A stretch of 64,000 nt of DNA from Aquipuribacter sp. SD81 (GCF_037153975.1 NZ_JBBAYJ010000003.1:62001-126000), one strand, 5' to 3'; positions 34,938-43,501 are shown, numbered from the stretch's first letter. Notes: a model not told the origin generated them from the letters alone. Translations and numbers: made by a program.

Positions 34938-34960
34938 CCGGTGTGAACGGCGGGAGAACC
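34938..34960 (-). promoter_or_regulatory. PHO-box-like operator of phoD
   Basis: On the minus strand two 11-bp units follow one another: GTTCTCCCGCC and GTTCACACCGG. Each matches the Streptomyces PhoP consensus (GKTCAYYYRSG) at 9 of 11 positions. A third GTTCAC is at 34992-34987. It lies directly upstream of the phosphatase gene. The match is by eye and regulation is inferred. Confidence 0.5.
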
Positions 34961-35033
34961 GGGCGTTGCTCCCGCCCGACGACCGCGTGAACGGGTGCCC
35001 CGAGGGCGACGGGGGCCTTCGCCTGCCGTCCGG

Positions 35034-35039
35034 TACCGT
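35034..35039 (+). promoter_or_regulatory. -10 element of tauE-like gene
   Basis: TACCGT ends 8 nt before GTG 35048. Confidence 0.5.
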
Positions 35040-35047
35040 CGCCGCTC

Positions 35048-35827
35048 GTGCTCGACCTGCTGCTCGCCGCCCTCGCGGGCGCGGGGGCCGGCTTCATCAA
35101 CGCCGTGGTGGGCAGCGGGACCCTCATCTCCTTCCCGCTGCTGCTCGCGATCGGGCTCCCGCCGGTCAGCGCCAACGTCACGAACAACATCGGCCTGGTC
35201 CCGGGGTCCTTCGCCGGGGCCTACGGCTACCGCCGCGAGCTGCGCGGGCAGCGCCGGCGCGTCGCGTGGCTCGTCCCGGCGAGCCTCGCCGGTGGGATCA
35301 CCGGGGCGCTGCTGCTGCTCGTCCTGCCGCCAGAGGTCTTCTCGACCGTCGTGCCGGTGCTCATCGGCGTCGCGCTCGTCATGGTGCTCGTGCAGCCGCG
35401 CGTGCAGTCGGCGCTGCGCCGGCGCCGGCAGCGGATCGCGACGCAGCGCGGCGTCGAGCACGCGGTGCACGACCGCTTCGCGGCCGCGGTGCCCGTGACC
35501 GCCTTCACCGGCGTGTACGGCGGCTACTTCGGCGCCGCGCAGGGCGTGCTGCTGCTCGGCTCGCTCGGGGTCGTGCTCGACGAGGACCTGCAGCGCCTCA
35601 ACGCCCTCAAGAACGTGCTGACGGGTGTGGTCAACCTCGTCGCCGCCGTCGTCTTCGTCGTCGTCGCGCCGGGGGAGATCGTGTGGGCGGTCACGGGCGC
35701 CGTCGCGGTCGGGGCGCTGCTGGGCGGGCTGCTGGGCGGCCGGGTGGGACGCCGGCTGCCTGCCACGGTGCTGCGCGCCGTCATCGTCGTCGTCGGCGTC
35801 GTCGCGATCGTCGCTCTGCTGCGGTGA
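35048..35827 (+). CDS. TauE/SafE-family sulfite or organosulfonate exporter
   Basis: This 259-aa membrane protein has seven to eight hydrophobic helices and the two half-repeat signatures of TauE/SafE proteins (GAGAGFINAVVGSGTLISFP near residue 11 and FTGVYGGYFGAAQG near 158). Family members move sulfite, sulfonates or related anions; the substrate here is unknown. It starts at GTG, and its stop overlaps the next gene (GTGA). Confidence 0.86.
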   Translation: MLDLLLAALAGAGAGFINAVVGSGTLISFPLLLAIGLPPVSANVTNNIGLVPGSFAGAYGYRRELRGQRRRVAWLVPASLAGGITGALLLLVLPPEVFSTVVPVLIGVALVMVLVQPRVQSALRRRRQRIATQRGVEHAVHDRFAAAVPVTAFTGVYGGYFGAAQGVLLLGSLGVVLDEDLQRLNALKNVLTGVVNLVAAVVFVVVAPGEIVWAVTGAVAVGALLGGLLGGRVGRRLPATVLRAVIVVVGVVAIVALLR

Positions 35828-36660
35828 GCGACGTGCCCCCGCCCGAGGCGGTCACCGAGCGCGTCGACGACGTCGCCGACCCCCGGCTCCGCGACTACAC
35901 GTCGCTGACCGACGTGCGGCTGCGCACGGTGCGCGAGCCGGCGGAGGGCCTGTTCATGGCCGAGAGCACGCAGGTGATCCGGCGGGCGCTGCGAGCGGGG
36001 CACCGGCTGCGCTCGGTGCTGGTCGCGCCGCGCTGGCTGCCGGACATCCCCGACGTGCTCGAGGCGGCCGCGGCGCAGCGCGCGCCGGTCCTCGTGGCCG
36101 AGGAGCCCCTGCTCGAGCAGATCACCGGCTTCCACCTGCACCGCGGCGCGCTCGCGTCGGTGCACCGCCCGGCCCTGCGGCCGGTCGAGGAGGTCGTCGC
36201 CGGGGCCCGGCGCGTGGCGGTGGTGGAGGACGTCGTGGACCACACGAACGTGGGCGCCGTCTTCCGCAGCGCCGCCGCGCTCGCGGTCGACGCCGTCCTC
36301 GTGACCCCCCGCTGCGCGGACCCGCTCTACCGCCGCAGCGTCCGCGTGTCCATGGGGACGGTGTTCCAGGTGCCGTGGACGCGGGTCGAGCCGTGGCCCG
36401 GGTCGCTGCAGCGGCTGCGCGACCTGGGGTTCACCACGGCCGCCCTCGCGCTCGACGAGCGCGCCGAGGACCTCGACGCGCTCGCCGCCGAGCCGCCGGA
36501 GCGGCTCGCGTGGGTGCTGGGGACCGAGGGCGACGGGCTGCGGCCGGCGACCGTCGCGGCGGTCGAGCGGGTGGTGCGCATCCCCATGGCGGGCGGGGTG
36601 GACTCCCTCAACGTCGCGGCGGCCGCCGCGGTCGCGTTCTGGGCGACCCGCCCGCGCTGA
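35824..36660 (+). CDS. TrmH/SpoU-family RNA 2'-O-methyltransferase
   Basis: This 278-aa SPOUT enzyme methylates a ribose in rRNA or tRNA using SAM. The three SpoU motifs are clear: NVGAVFRSAAAL, WVLGTEGDGL and IPMAGGVDSLNVAAAAAV. An N-terminal L30e-like RNA-binding domain (about 30-120) precedes the catalytic knot. GTG 35824 overlaps the tauE-like stop. The target nucleotide is not determined. Confidence 0.88.
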   Translation: MSDVPPPEAVTERVDDVADPRLRDYTSLTDVRLRTVREPAEGLFMAESTQVIRRALRAGHRLRSVLVAPRWLPDIPDVLEAAAAQRAPVLVAEEPLLEQITGFHLHRGALASVHRPALRPVEEVVAGARRVAVVEDVVDHTNVGAVFRSAAALAVDAVLVTPRCADPLYRRSVRVSMGTVFQVPWTRVEPWPGSLQRLRDLGFTTAALALDERAEDLDALAAEPPERLAWVLGTEGDGLRPATVAAVERVVRIPMAGGVDSLNVAAAAAVAFWATRPR

Positions 36661-36663
36661 GGC

Positions 36664-36915
36664 TCAGGCCGCGGAGCGCTCGAAGGCGGCGAGCGTGCGC
36701 TCGACCTCGACGGGGTCGACGCCCGTCGCGTGGGCGCGGCCGATCATCGCGAGCACCTCGGCCCGCTCCGCGGGGGTGCGGTAGGCGGCGAGCTCGCGCT
36801 CGAGCCGGCGCTGCTCCGCCAGACGCGCGCGGAAGGCGGTCCAGCGCTCGCGCGCGGCGGGACGGTGGGCGGTGCGGTGGGTGGCGCGGGGGTGGGTCGT
36901 GGTCAGGGACACCAT
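36664..36915 (-). CDS. Small hypothetical protein
   Basis: This 83-aa basic protein is predicted to be largely helical: a Thr/His/Arg-rich start and then AFRARLAEQRRLERELAAYRTPAERAEVLAM (partly quoted) suggesting an amphipathic helix, ending with GVDPVEVERTLAAFERSAA. No domain is recognised. A GAGGAGATCGCC SD precedes the ATG, supporting real expression. It is divergent from the lysR-type gene (109 bp between starts), a common arrangement for a regulator and its target. Confidence 0.62.
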   Translation of the reverse strand: MVSLTTTHPRATHRTAHRPAARERWTAFRARLAEQRRLERELAAYRTPAERAEVLAMIGRAHATGVDPVEVERTLAAFERSAA

Positions 36916-37012
36916 GGCGATCTCCTCGAGCGGTCGGCGTTCCGGGACGACTCAAGAGTGCGCTCAGCAGGCCGTATGCGTCCAATGACGTCTACAGGGG
37001 CAACCCATGCGC

Positions 37013-37018
37013 TAGCGT
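37013..37018 (+). promoter_or_regulatory. -10 element of LysR-type gene (leaderless)
   Basis: TAGCGT ends 6 nt before GTG 37025. Confidence 0.6.
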
Positions 37019-37024
37019 CATGCC

Positions 37025-37951
37025 GTGGACGTCGACGCGCTGCGCTGGTTCCAGCAGGTCGCCGACGGGGCCACCGTCACCGACGTCGCCGCGGTCGAGC
37101 ACGTGTCGCAGCCGGGCGTGTCCCGGGCGCTCGCCCGGCTCGAGCGGGAGGTCGGCGCCCCGCTGCTCGTGCGGCAGGGTCGGCTGCTGCGGATGACCCG
37201 GGCGGGGACGCTGTTCAAGCGCCACGTGGACGCCGCCCTGCACACCCTCGACGACGGCGTCGCCGCGGTGGAGCAGCTGAGCGACCCGGAGAGCGGCACC
37301 GTCCACGTCCGCTTCGAGCGGTCGCTCGGCGCCTGGCTCGTGCCCCAGCTGGTCCGTGACTTCCAGCGCGAGCACCCGCGGGTGCGGCTCGTGCTGGAAC
37401 CGGCGCCGCCCGGGGCGGAGCCCGACGACCCGCAGGTCGACGTCGCCCTCACGAGCAGGCGGCCGACGGGCGGCACGCACCGCTGGCGGCGCCTGCTCAC
37501 CGAGCCGGTGCTGCTCGCCGTTCCCGCGCGGCACGCCCTCGTGGGGCGCGAGCGCGTCGCCCTCACGGAGGTGCGTCACGAGCCGCTCGTCCTGCTCGCC
37601 GCGCCCGCGCCGTTCCGCGGCCTCGTGGACGGCCTGCTGCGTGCGGCCGATGCCGCGGCCACGGACGGCCCGACGACGGCCGAGCCGGGCGGCGGCTGGG
37701 ACGTGCGGTTCGAGGTGAGCGACCTCGCGACCGTCCAGGGGCTCGTGGCGGCCGGTCTCGGGCTGGCGCTCGTGCCGGCCTCGGCCGTGGACGGGCGCAC
37801 CGAGGTGCTGCCGCTGTCGGACGTGGGCGCCACCCGCGACGTCGGCGTGGTGTGGCCGTCGGGAGGGGCGCTGCTGCCGTCGGCGCGCCTGTTCCTCTCC
37901 CACGTCGCCGACGTCGTCGGTCGCGGCCACGTGGCCGTCGCGTACGGCTGA
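37025..37951 (+). CDS. LysR-family transcriptional regulator
   Basis: This 308-aa regulator has an N-terminal winged HTH (residues 1-60, VDALRWFQQVADGATVTDVA and VSQPGVSRALARLEREVG) and a periplasmic-binding-protein-like effector domain (about 85-290). The effector is unknown. It starts at a GTG on a leaderless -10 and is divergent from the small 83-aa gene, which it may control. Confidence 0.88.
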   Translation: MDVDALRWFQQVADGATVTDVAAVEHVSQPGVSRALARLEREVGAPLLVRQGRLLRMTRAGTLFKRHVDAALHTLDDGVAAVEQLSDPESGTVHVRFERSLGAWLVPQLVRDFQREHPRVRLVLEPAPPGAEPDDPQVDVALTSRRPTGGTHRWRRLLTEPVLLAVPARHALVGRERVALTEVRHEPLVLLAAPAPFRGLVDGLLRAADAAATDGPTTAEPGGGWDVRFEVSDLATVQGLVAAGLGLALVPASAVDGRTEVLPLSDVGATRDVGVVWPSGGALLPSARLFLSHVADVVGRGHVAVAYG

Positions 37952-37955
37952 GCGG

Positions 37956-38342
37956 CTAGTGCACGAGGCGGTGCAGCGCGACCGTCGCGGGTACCCGGTA
38001 CAGGCGAGTGACCGGCCACGGGCCGTGGATGAGCACCTCCGCGAGGGTCCCGCCGCCGGGCTCGCGGTGCAGGAAGTGCTCGAGCACCAGCCCGAGCGGA
38101 CCCACCCGCACGCGCCACGACCACGACAGCGCACGCGCGTCGACGTCGAGCACGACGAAGCGGACCTCCGCGCCGAACAGGCTCCGGACGGTGCCGGAGG
38201 CGCCCGCGACGATGACGTCGCTGTCGGCGTCGACCTCGCGCACCTGCGGCGACCACTCGCACCAGCGCTCCGGGCGCGCGTAGCGCTGCCACGCCTCCTC
38301 GGGGCTGACCGGACCGCGCGCCCGGGCACGGGCGGGCCTCAC
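37956..38342 (-). CDS. SRPBCC-family (START-like) protein
   Basis: This 128-aa protein has the SRPBCC helix-grip layout: SPEEAWQRYARPERWCEWSPQV at the start, then VRSLFGAEVRFVVLDVDARALSWSWRV and a C-terminal helix. Such proteins bind hydrophobic ligands; the function here is unknown. GTG 38342 overlaps the methyltransferase stop (GTGA), so both are cotranscribed. It converges with the LysR gene, 4 bp apart. Confidence 0.8.
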   Translation of the reverse strand: MRPARARARGPVSPEEAWQRYARPERWCEWSPQVREVDADSDVIVAGASGTVRSLFGAEVRFVVLDVDARALSWSWRVRVGPLGLVLEHFLHREPGGGTLAEVLIHGPWPVTRLYRVPATVALHRLVH

Positions 38343-38965
38343 GCGGTCCTCACCGCGACGAGCACGTCGGCGAGGTAGCCGAGGCCGGTGCGCCGCCGCG
38401 ACACGACCCGGAGCCCGTGGTCGGCGAGCACGCGCGGCAGGTCCCGTGGCACCCGGTAGGCGCCGAGGCCCGCCGTGGCCCGCTGCGCGAGGCCCCGCAC
38501 CGCGCGCTGCACCCCGGTGCGGGGCTCGGCCGGCACGACGACGCCGATGCGGCCGCCCGGCCGCAGCACCCGCGCCACCTCGGCGACGGCGGCGCGCCGC
38601 TCCTCGGGGTCGAGCAGGTGCAGCAGCCACGCGGCGGTGACGACGTCGACCGTGCCGTCGCGCAGCGGCAGCCGGGTCGCCTCGGCCCGCACCCGGCAGG
38701 CGGCGTCGGTGGGCACGAGCGCGAGCATCGCCGCGCTGCGGTCTGCGGCCACGGTCGGGGCCCCGGGACCACGACCCTCGCGCCCCAGCAGCCGCGGCAC
38801 CAGGGCGGTGCCGGTACCGACGTCGAGCAGCACCTCGTCGGGCCGCACGCCGAGGGCGTCGAGGAGGGCGCCGAGGCTGCGGCGCTCGAGCGGCTCCGAC
38901 CAGCGGTAGCGGGAGGCGAGCAGGTCCCAGGGATCGTCTCCCGCTCCCTCGCTCCCGGCCGGCAC
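38339..38965 (-). CDS. Class I SAM-dependent methyltransferase
   Basis: This 208-aa Rossmann methyltransferase has the SAM-binding motif LLDVGTGTALVPRLL (residues 45-59), an acidic second strand, and post-I motifs TAAWLLHLLDPEERRAA and LRPGGRIGVVVP, as in UbiE/Methyltransf_11 proteins. The substrate is unknown. It starts at GTG 38965. The coupled SRPBCC gene may supply a ligand-binding partner, which is inference. Confidence 0.83.
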   Translation of the reverse strand: MPAGSEGAGDDPWDLLASRYRWSEPLERRSLGALLDALGVRPDEVLLDVGTGTALVPRLLGREGRGPGAPTVAADRSAAMLALVPTDAACRVRAEATRLPLRDGTVDVVTAAWLLHLLDPEERRAAVAEVARVLRPGGRIGVVVPAEPRTGVQRAVRGLAQRATAGLGAYRVPRDLPRVLADHGLRVVSRRRTGLGYLADVLVAVRTA

Positions 38966-39043
38966 CGGCTCATGGTGGCACGGCCCCGCTCCGGCGCCGC
39001 GCGCCGCAGGAGTGGTCCGGGGGCGGACGGGTACTCCTGACCG

Positions 39044-40654
39044 GTGACCGTGTCCGCGCCCGTTGCCCGGACGGCGGAGGGGGACCGGTCAGGCGGGTCC
39101 CTGACCGCCGTCGCACGGCCGCGTGCGTCCCTGCTCGCCGTCGTCGTCGTCCCCCTCGCCCTCGTCGGGGTGCTGCTCGTCCTGTCGGGGCGCTACGGCT
39201 ACCACCGCGACGAGCTGTACTTCCGCCTGCTCGCCGACCAGCCGGCATGGGGGTACGTCGACCAGCCCCCGCTCACCCCGCTGGTCGCGCGGGCGGCTGT
39301 CGCGCTCCTCGGCGACGGCGCCTGGGCGCTGCGGGTGCCGGCCGCCCTCGCGGCGGGCCTCCTCGCCGCGCTGCTCGCCCTGCTCGCGCGCGAGCTGGGC
39401 GGCTCGCCGAGGGCGCAGGTCGTCGCCGCGCTCGGCGCCGCGTCGGCCTCGCCGCTCATCAGCGGGCACCTGCTGCTCACCTCGTCGCTGGACTGGCCGC
39501 TGTGGGTGCTCGTCGGCCTCCTCGTCACCCGGGCGCTCCTGCGCGAGCAGCCCGCCTGCTGGGTGTGGGCGGGGGCGGTGGCGGGGGTCGCGCTCGCCAA
39601 CAAGCTGCTCGTCGTGCTGCTGCTCGTCTCGCTGCTCGCCGCGCTCGTCGCGGTCGGGCCCCGCGACGCCCTGCGCACGCGGTGGCCGTGGCTCGGCGCG
39701 CTCGCCGCGCTCGTGGTCGGGGCGCCGACGGTCGTCTACCAGCTGGCGAACGGCCTGCCGCAGCTCGACATGGCGGGCTCGCTCACGGGGTCCACCGCGC
39801 GCTGGCTGTTCCTGCCCGGCCAGCTGCTGGTCCTGGGTCCGCCCGGCGCGCTCGTGTGGGGCGCGGGTCTGGTGGCGCTGTGGCGGGGCGCGCGCTGGCG
39901 GCCGGTCCGCGTGCTCGGCGCCGCGGCCGTCGCCGGTCTCGGCCTGCTGTTCGCCGTGGCCGGGCAGTTCTACTACTCGACGGGCTTCCTGCTCCTGCTG
40001 TGGGCCGTGGGCTCGGTCGCGCTCGCCGACGACGTCGTGCCGGGGCTGCTGCCGTGGCTGCGCGGAGCGCGGCTCGGGCGCTTCGTCGCGGTCAACGTCG
40101 TGACCTCCGCCGTCGTCGCGCTGCCGCTGCTGCCGCTGCCGTGGCTCGCGGCGTCCCCCGTGCCGCTGGTCAACCCGGCGGTGGGGGACCAGGTCGGCTG
40201 GCAGCGCTACAGCGAGCAGGTGGCCGACGTCGTGCTCGCGCTGCCGCCCGCGGAGCAGCGGCGCACGGTGCTGCTCGCGGAGAACTACGGCGAGGCGGGC
40301 GCGCTCGACCGCTACGGGCCGGCGCTGGGCCTCCCGCCCGTCTACTCCGGGCACAACGCGCTGCACGAGGCCGGGCCCCCGCCCGTCGACGCGACCACGA
40401 CCGTCGCCCTCGTGCAGGACCCCGACCGTCCCGGCGCGGAGGACGCGGTCATGCTGTGGACGCTGCGCTCGACCTTCGAGCGCTGCGAGGTGGCCGGGCG
40501 CCTGGACTCCGGCACCGGGGTCCCCAACGAGGAGGAGGGGACGACGATCGTCGTCTGCCGGGGGATGCTGCGGCCGTGGAGCGAGGCGTGGCCGGACCTC
40601 GGCTACGTCGGGCTGTCGACGTTCTGCCAGCCCTGCCGACGCCTCGACGGCTGA
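39044..40654 (+). CDS. Glycosyltransferase family 39-like membrane protein
   Basis: This 536-aa polytopic protein with about ten hydrophobic helices has the GT39/ArnT-like first loop GYHRDELYFRLLADQPAWG with the acidic DE pair, near residues 50-68. Such enzymes transfer sugars from polyprenyl-phosphate donors to outward-facing targets. The C-terminal 130 residues form an extracytoplasmic domain with Cys pairs (including FCQPC). The GTG start has a weak TACTCC hexamer 6 nt upstream. Acceptor and donor are unknown. Confidence 0.83.
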   Translation: MTVSAPVARTAEGDRSGGSLTAVARPRASLLAVVVVPLALVGVLLVLSGRYGYHRDELYFRLLADQPAWGYVDQPPLTPLVARAAVALLGDGAWALRVPAALAAGLLAALLALLARELGGSPRAQVVAALGAASASPLISGHLLLTSSLDWPLWVLVGLLVTRALLREQPACWVWAGAVAGVALANKLLVVLLLVSLLAALVAVGPRDALRTRWPWLGALAALVVGAPTVVYQLANGLPQLDMAGSLTGSTARWLFLPGQLLVLGPPGALVWGAGLVALWRGARWRPVRVLGAAAVAGLGLLFAVAGQFYYSTGFLLLLWAVGSVALADDVVPGLLPWLRGARLGRFVAVNVVTSAVVALPLLPLPWLAASPVPLVNPAVGDQVGWQRYSEQVADVVLALPPAEQRRTVLLAENYGEAGALDRYGPALGLPPVYSGHNALHEAGPPPVDATTTVALVQDPDRPGAEDAVMLWTLRSTFERCEVAGRLDSGTGVPNEEEGTTIVVCRGMLRPWSEAWPDLGYVGLSTFCQPCRRLDG

Positions 40655-40683
40655 GGGGGCGCGTGGCCCCGGAGACACGAGAA

Positions 40684-40704
40684 CCCCAGGCCACGGGCCT
40701 GGGG
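40684..40704. terminator. Perfect 9-bp hairpin between GT39-like gene and tRNA-Leu
   Basis: CCCCAGGCC and GGCCTGGGG pair perfectly around an ACG loop, 29 nt after the GT39-like stop and 6 nt past the tRNA 3' end. Its symmetry suits a bidirectional terminator serving both convergent transcripts. Confidence 0.7.
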
Positions 40705-40710
40705 CGTGTG

Positions 40711-40794
40711 TGTCCGAGGGGGGACTTGAACCCCCACCCCCTTTCGGGGACTAGCACCTCAAGCTAGCGCGTCTGCCAATTCCGCCACCCGGAC
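40711..40794 (-). tRNA. tRNA-Leu (anticodon GAG)
   Basis: The 84-nt cloverleaf has acceptor arms GTCCGGG/CTCGGAC plus discriminator A, and the D arm GGCGGAATTGGCAGACGC. The anticodon stem CTAGC/GCTAG closes the loop TTGAGGT, with GAG at positions 34-36. A long variable arm and a GGTTCAAGTCC T arm make it a class II leucine tRNA. CCA is not encoded. It would read CUC and CUU codons. A TATGGT at 40846-40841 may be its -10 element. Confidence 0.95.
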
Positions 40795-40977
40795 GAGGTG
40801 GTGCGACTCCGACCTGCCGGTCGCCGTGATCGCGGTCGGAACCATAGCAGGGGCGGAAACCGCCGAGCACACCCGCAGGTCGTTCCCGGTTGCACGGGCG
40901 CGGGGTGGGAGGGTGGGGTGGGAACGGTCTCGTCCACCCGGCCGCGGCACCGCGGCCGTGGCTCCCGAGGAGGGGTA

Positions 40978-41802
40978 ATGCTCGCCAGCCGCGTCGGGCT
41001 CGTCGTCGCCGCCACCGTGCTCGCCGCCAGCGGCGGCTGCAACGGTCTGCCCGGGGGTGTCGAGGTCCCGACGTCCCTGCCGACCGGGATCGACGTCCCC
41101 ACCGGGCTGCCGACGGAGCTGCCGGACCTGCCGGAGCTGCCCGGCGGTGACGACGGGGAGACGGCCGCACCCGCGCCCGTGGACCCGACCGTCGACGGCG
41201 AGGCGGCCCCCGCCCCGACCGCCGCGCCGCCGGCGGAGACCGCGGACCCGGCGGACACCGCGGACACCGCGCCGGCGACGGAGCCGGCGCCGGTCGCGTC
41301 CGGGACGGAGGAGGCGACCCTCGTCGGGGACGTGGTCGACGGCATCCCCTGGTGGGCGTGGCTCCTGCTCGCGCTCGTCGTCGTCGGGCTCGTCGCGGCG
41401 GTCGTCGCCCTGCGCCGCGCCAAGGCGGAGGAGCTGCGCTGGTCGGCCCTGTGGCACGAGCTGACCGGAGAGGCGCGCTGGCTCGACGAACGCGTCGTCC
41501 CCGCCGTCCAGGACCGCTCGCTCGACCCGCAGACCGTCGTGACGCGCTGGCAGGACGGCCAGCGCCGCTTCGACGACCTCGACCGCCGGGTCTGGGCGGC
41601 GGCCAACGAGGAGCGCAGACCGGCCCGCGTCGCCGACCTCAACGCCATCAGCGAGGCGCTGCTGCGCCTGCGCGACGCCGTCGACACCGAGGTGTCGCTG
41701 CGCGCGAGCGGGGTCGAGCAGCCCGGTCTGCCCGACGCGGCCCAGACGGTCGCCGACGCGCGCGACGAGCTGCGGCGGACGGTGAACGCCCGCACCGCCT
41801 GA
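40978..41802 (+). CDS. Exported, membrane-anchored protein with Pro-rich ectodomain
   Basis: This 274-aa protein has a signal sequence that ends in a possible lipobox (AASGGC, Cys21), then a Pro/Ala/Thr/Asp-rich spacer with PTGLPTELPDLPELP-type repeats (residues 25-110). A transmembrane helix follows (about 124-146, IPWWAWLLLALVVVG), then a charged cytosolic domain (148-274) with conserved-looking WRDGQ-type Trp residues. A GAGGAGGGG SD supports the ATG. The function is unknown. A role as an envelope-spanning sensor or scaffold is only a guess. Confidence 0.68.
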   Translation: MLASRVGLVVAATVLAASGGCNGLPGGVEVPTSLPTGIDVPTGLPTELPDLPELPGGDDGETAAPAPVDPTVDGEAAPAPTAAPPAETADPADTADTAPATEPAPVASGTEEATLVGDVVDGIPWWAWLLLALVVVGLVAAVVALRRAKAEELRWSALWHELTGEARWLDERVVPAVQDRSLDPQTVVTRWQDGQRRFDDLDRRVWAAANEERRPARVADLNAISEALLRLRDAVDTEVSLRASGVEQPGLPDAAQTVADARDELRRTVNARTA

Positions 41803-41874
41803 GCCGGGTCGGTGGGTCCGCGCGGCCGCCACCGGGAGCCGTCGCGCCACCGCGGCCGGTCCCGGCGGCGTGCG

Positions 41875-41880
41875 TAGGGT
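41875..41880 (+). promoter_or_regulatory. -10 element of M20 peptidase gene (leaderless)
   Basis: TAGGGT ends 6 nt before ATG 41887. Confidence 0.62.
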
Positions 41881-41886
41881 GGCCGG

Positions 41887-43185
41887 ATGCCGACCGCCGA
41901 GGACCTCGTCACCGGGCTGTGCGCCGACCTGCTCCGGATCGACACGTCGAACTACGGCGACGGCTCGGGGCCGGGGGAGCGGGCCGCCGCGGAGCACGTC
42001 GCGGGCCTGCTCACCGACGCGGGCCTGAGCCCCGAGGTCGTCGAGAGCGAGCCGGGCCGCGCGAGCGTCGTCGCCCGCTGGTCCGGCGCCGACCCCTCCC
42101 GCCCTGCGCTGCTGCTGCACGGGCACCTCGACGTCGTGCCGGCCGTCGCGGGGGACTGGCGGGTGCCACCGTTCAGCGGCGAGGTCGTCGACGGCGAGCT
42201 GTGGGGCCGTGGCGCCGTCGACATGAAGGACATGGACGCGATGATCCTCGCGAACGTCCTGGCGATGAGCGCGGCCGGCGAGCGGCCGGCCCGCGACGTC
42301 GTCCTCGCGTTCCTCGCCGACGAGGAGGCCGGCGGCATGAAGGGCGCGCGGCACCTCGTCGACACCCGGCGCGAGTGGTTCGAGGACTGCACCGAGGCCG
42401 TCAGCGAGGTCGGCGGGTTCTCCCTCGACGTCGACGGCACGCGCGCCTACCTGCTGCAGACGGCGGAGAAGGGGCTGCTGTGGCTGCGGCTCACCGCGAC
42501 CGGGCGCCCCGGGCACGGCTCGCAGGTGCACGACAGCAACGCCGTGACCCGGCTCGCGGCCGCCGTCGCCCGGATCGGGGCCCACGAGTGGGCGTTCGAG
42601 CCGCCGGAGGCCGTCCGCGCCTTCGCCGACGGCTGGTCGCGCCTGAGCGGCCGGGCGCTGCCGCTGCACGACCCCGAGGCGCTCGAGCGCGAGCTCGGCA
42701 CCACCGCGCGGTGGGTGCGCGCCACCACGCAGAACACGGCCACGCCGACCGTCCTCGACGCGGGCTACAAGCACAACGTCGTGCCGGGGACCGCGAGCGC
42801 CCTCGTCGACTGCCGGTTCCTGCCCGGGCAGGAGGACGCCGTCCTCGACACGGTCCGCCGGCTCGCGGGCGACGACGTCTCCGTCGAGGTCGTGCACTCC
42901 GACCGGGCCCTGGAGACGAGCGCCGACGGCGCCCTCGTCGAGGCGATGACGGCCGCGCTGCAGGCGGAGGACCCCGGCAGCACCGTCCTGCCGTACTGCC
43001 TGTCGGGCGGGACCGACAACAAGCACTTCGACCGGCTCGGCATCCGCGGCTTCGGCTTCGCGCCGCTGCGCCTGCCGGACGGCTTCGACTTCGCCAGCCT
43101 CTTCCACGGCACCGACGAGCGCGTGCCCGTCGACGCGCTGCGCTTCGGCGCCCGGACGCTCGGGCGGTTCCTCACGACCTGCTGA
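41887..43185 (+). CDS. M20-family metallopeptidase/deacylase
   Basis: This 432-aa di-zinc hydrolase of the M20 family cleaves peptide or acyl-amide bonds. Metal and catalytic residues are visible in LLHGHLDVVPA, WGRGAVDMKDMDAM, LADEEAGGMKGA and the late FHGTDERVPVD. The dimerisation domain with PGHGSQVH lies between. No signal peptide is seen, so it should be cytosolic. The substrate cannot be assigned. Confidence 0.88.
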   Translation: MPTAEDLVTGLCADLLRIDTSNYGDGSGPGERAAAEHVAGLLTDAGLSPEVVESEPGRASVVARWSGADPSRPALLLHGHLDVVPAVAGDWRVPPFSGEVVDGELWGRGAVDMKDMDAMILANVLAMSAAGERPARDVVLAFLADEEAGGMKGARHLVDTRREWFEDCTEAVSEVGGFSLDVDGTRAYLLQTAEKGLLWLRLTATGRPGHGSQVHDSNAVTRLAAAVARIGAHEWAFEPPEAVRAFADGWSRLSGRALPLHDPEALERELGTTARWVRATTQNTATPTVLDAGYKHNVVPGTASALVDCRFLPGQEDAVLDTVRRLAGDDVSVEVVHSDRALETSADGALVEAMTAALQAEDPGSTVLPYCLSGGTDNKHFDRLGIRGFGFAPLRLPDGFDFASLFHGTDERVPVDALRFGARTLGRFLTTC

Positions 43186-43202
43186 GGCGTCCCTCGGGGA
43201 CG

Positions 43203-43409
43203 TCAGAGGGTCTTCGCGACCCGCATGACCTTGCGGCGCAGCCACACCTTGCGGGCGCCGCCGACGTAGACCCGGGTCCGCGCCAGCTCCCACTTGCCGT
43301 ACTCGGCCTCGTCGGCCAGCTGCTGGCGGAGCCGGCCCCGGTCGGCGCCGCGGCCCACGACGAGGACGCGGTACTCGAACTGGGCGGGTGTGCGTGCGAG
43401 CGTCGACAT
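43203..43409 (-). CDS. DUF5703-family small protein
   Basis: This 68-aa protein matches the actinobacterial DUF5703 family: FEYRVLVVGRGADRGRLR at the start and KWELARTRVYVGGARKVWLRRKVMR at the end (partly quoted). It is basic and probably one compact alpha-beta unit. The ATG at 43409 fits the family length; the longer frame upstream is not supported. It is convergent with the M20 gene and has no known function. Confidence 0.78.
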   Translation of the reverse strand: MSTLARTPAQFEYRVLVVGRGADRGRLRQQLADEAEYGKWELARTRVYVGGARKVWLRRKVMRVAKTL

Positions 43410-43489
43410 CGGGACCGATTGTGCACACGTCCCCCGGCCGTGCCGCCACGGCACACCGAATGCGGTGGGGCAGCGGCGGAGCGCGGCGC

Positions 43490-43495
43490 TACGGT
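43490..43495 (+). promoter_or_regulatory. -10 element of acidic-protein gene (leaderless)
   Basis: TACGGT ends 6 nt before ATG 43502. Confidence 0.6.
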
Positions 43496-43501
43496 CTGCA
43501 C

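Noticed and set aside
33688-36660. Long plus-strand frame running through phoD into the TrmH-type gene
   Set aside because: Only the last 279 codons (from GTG 35824) show a real family; the rest is antisense to phoD.
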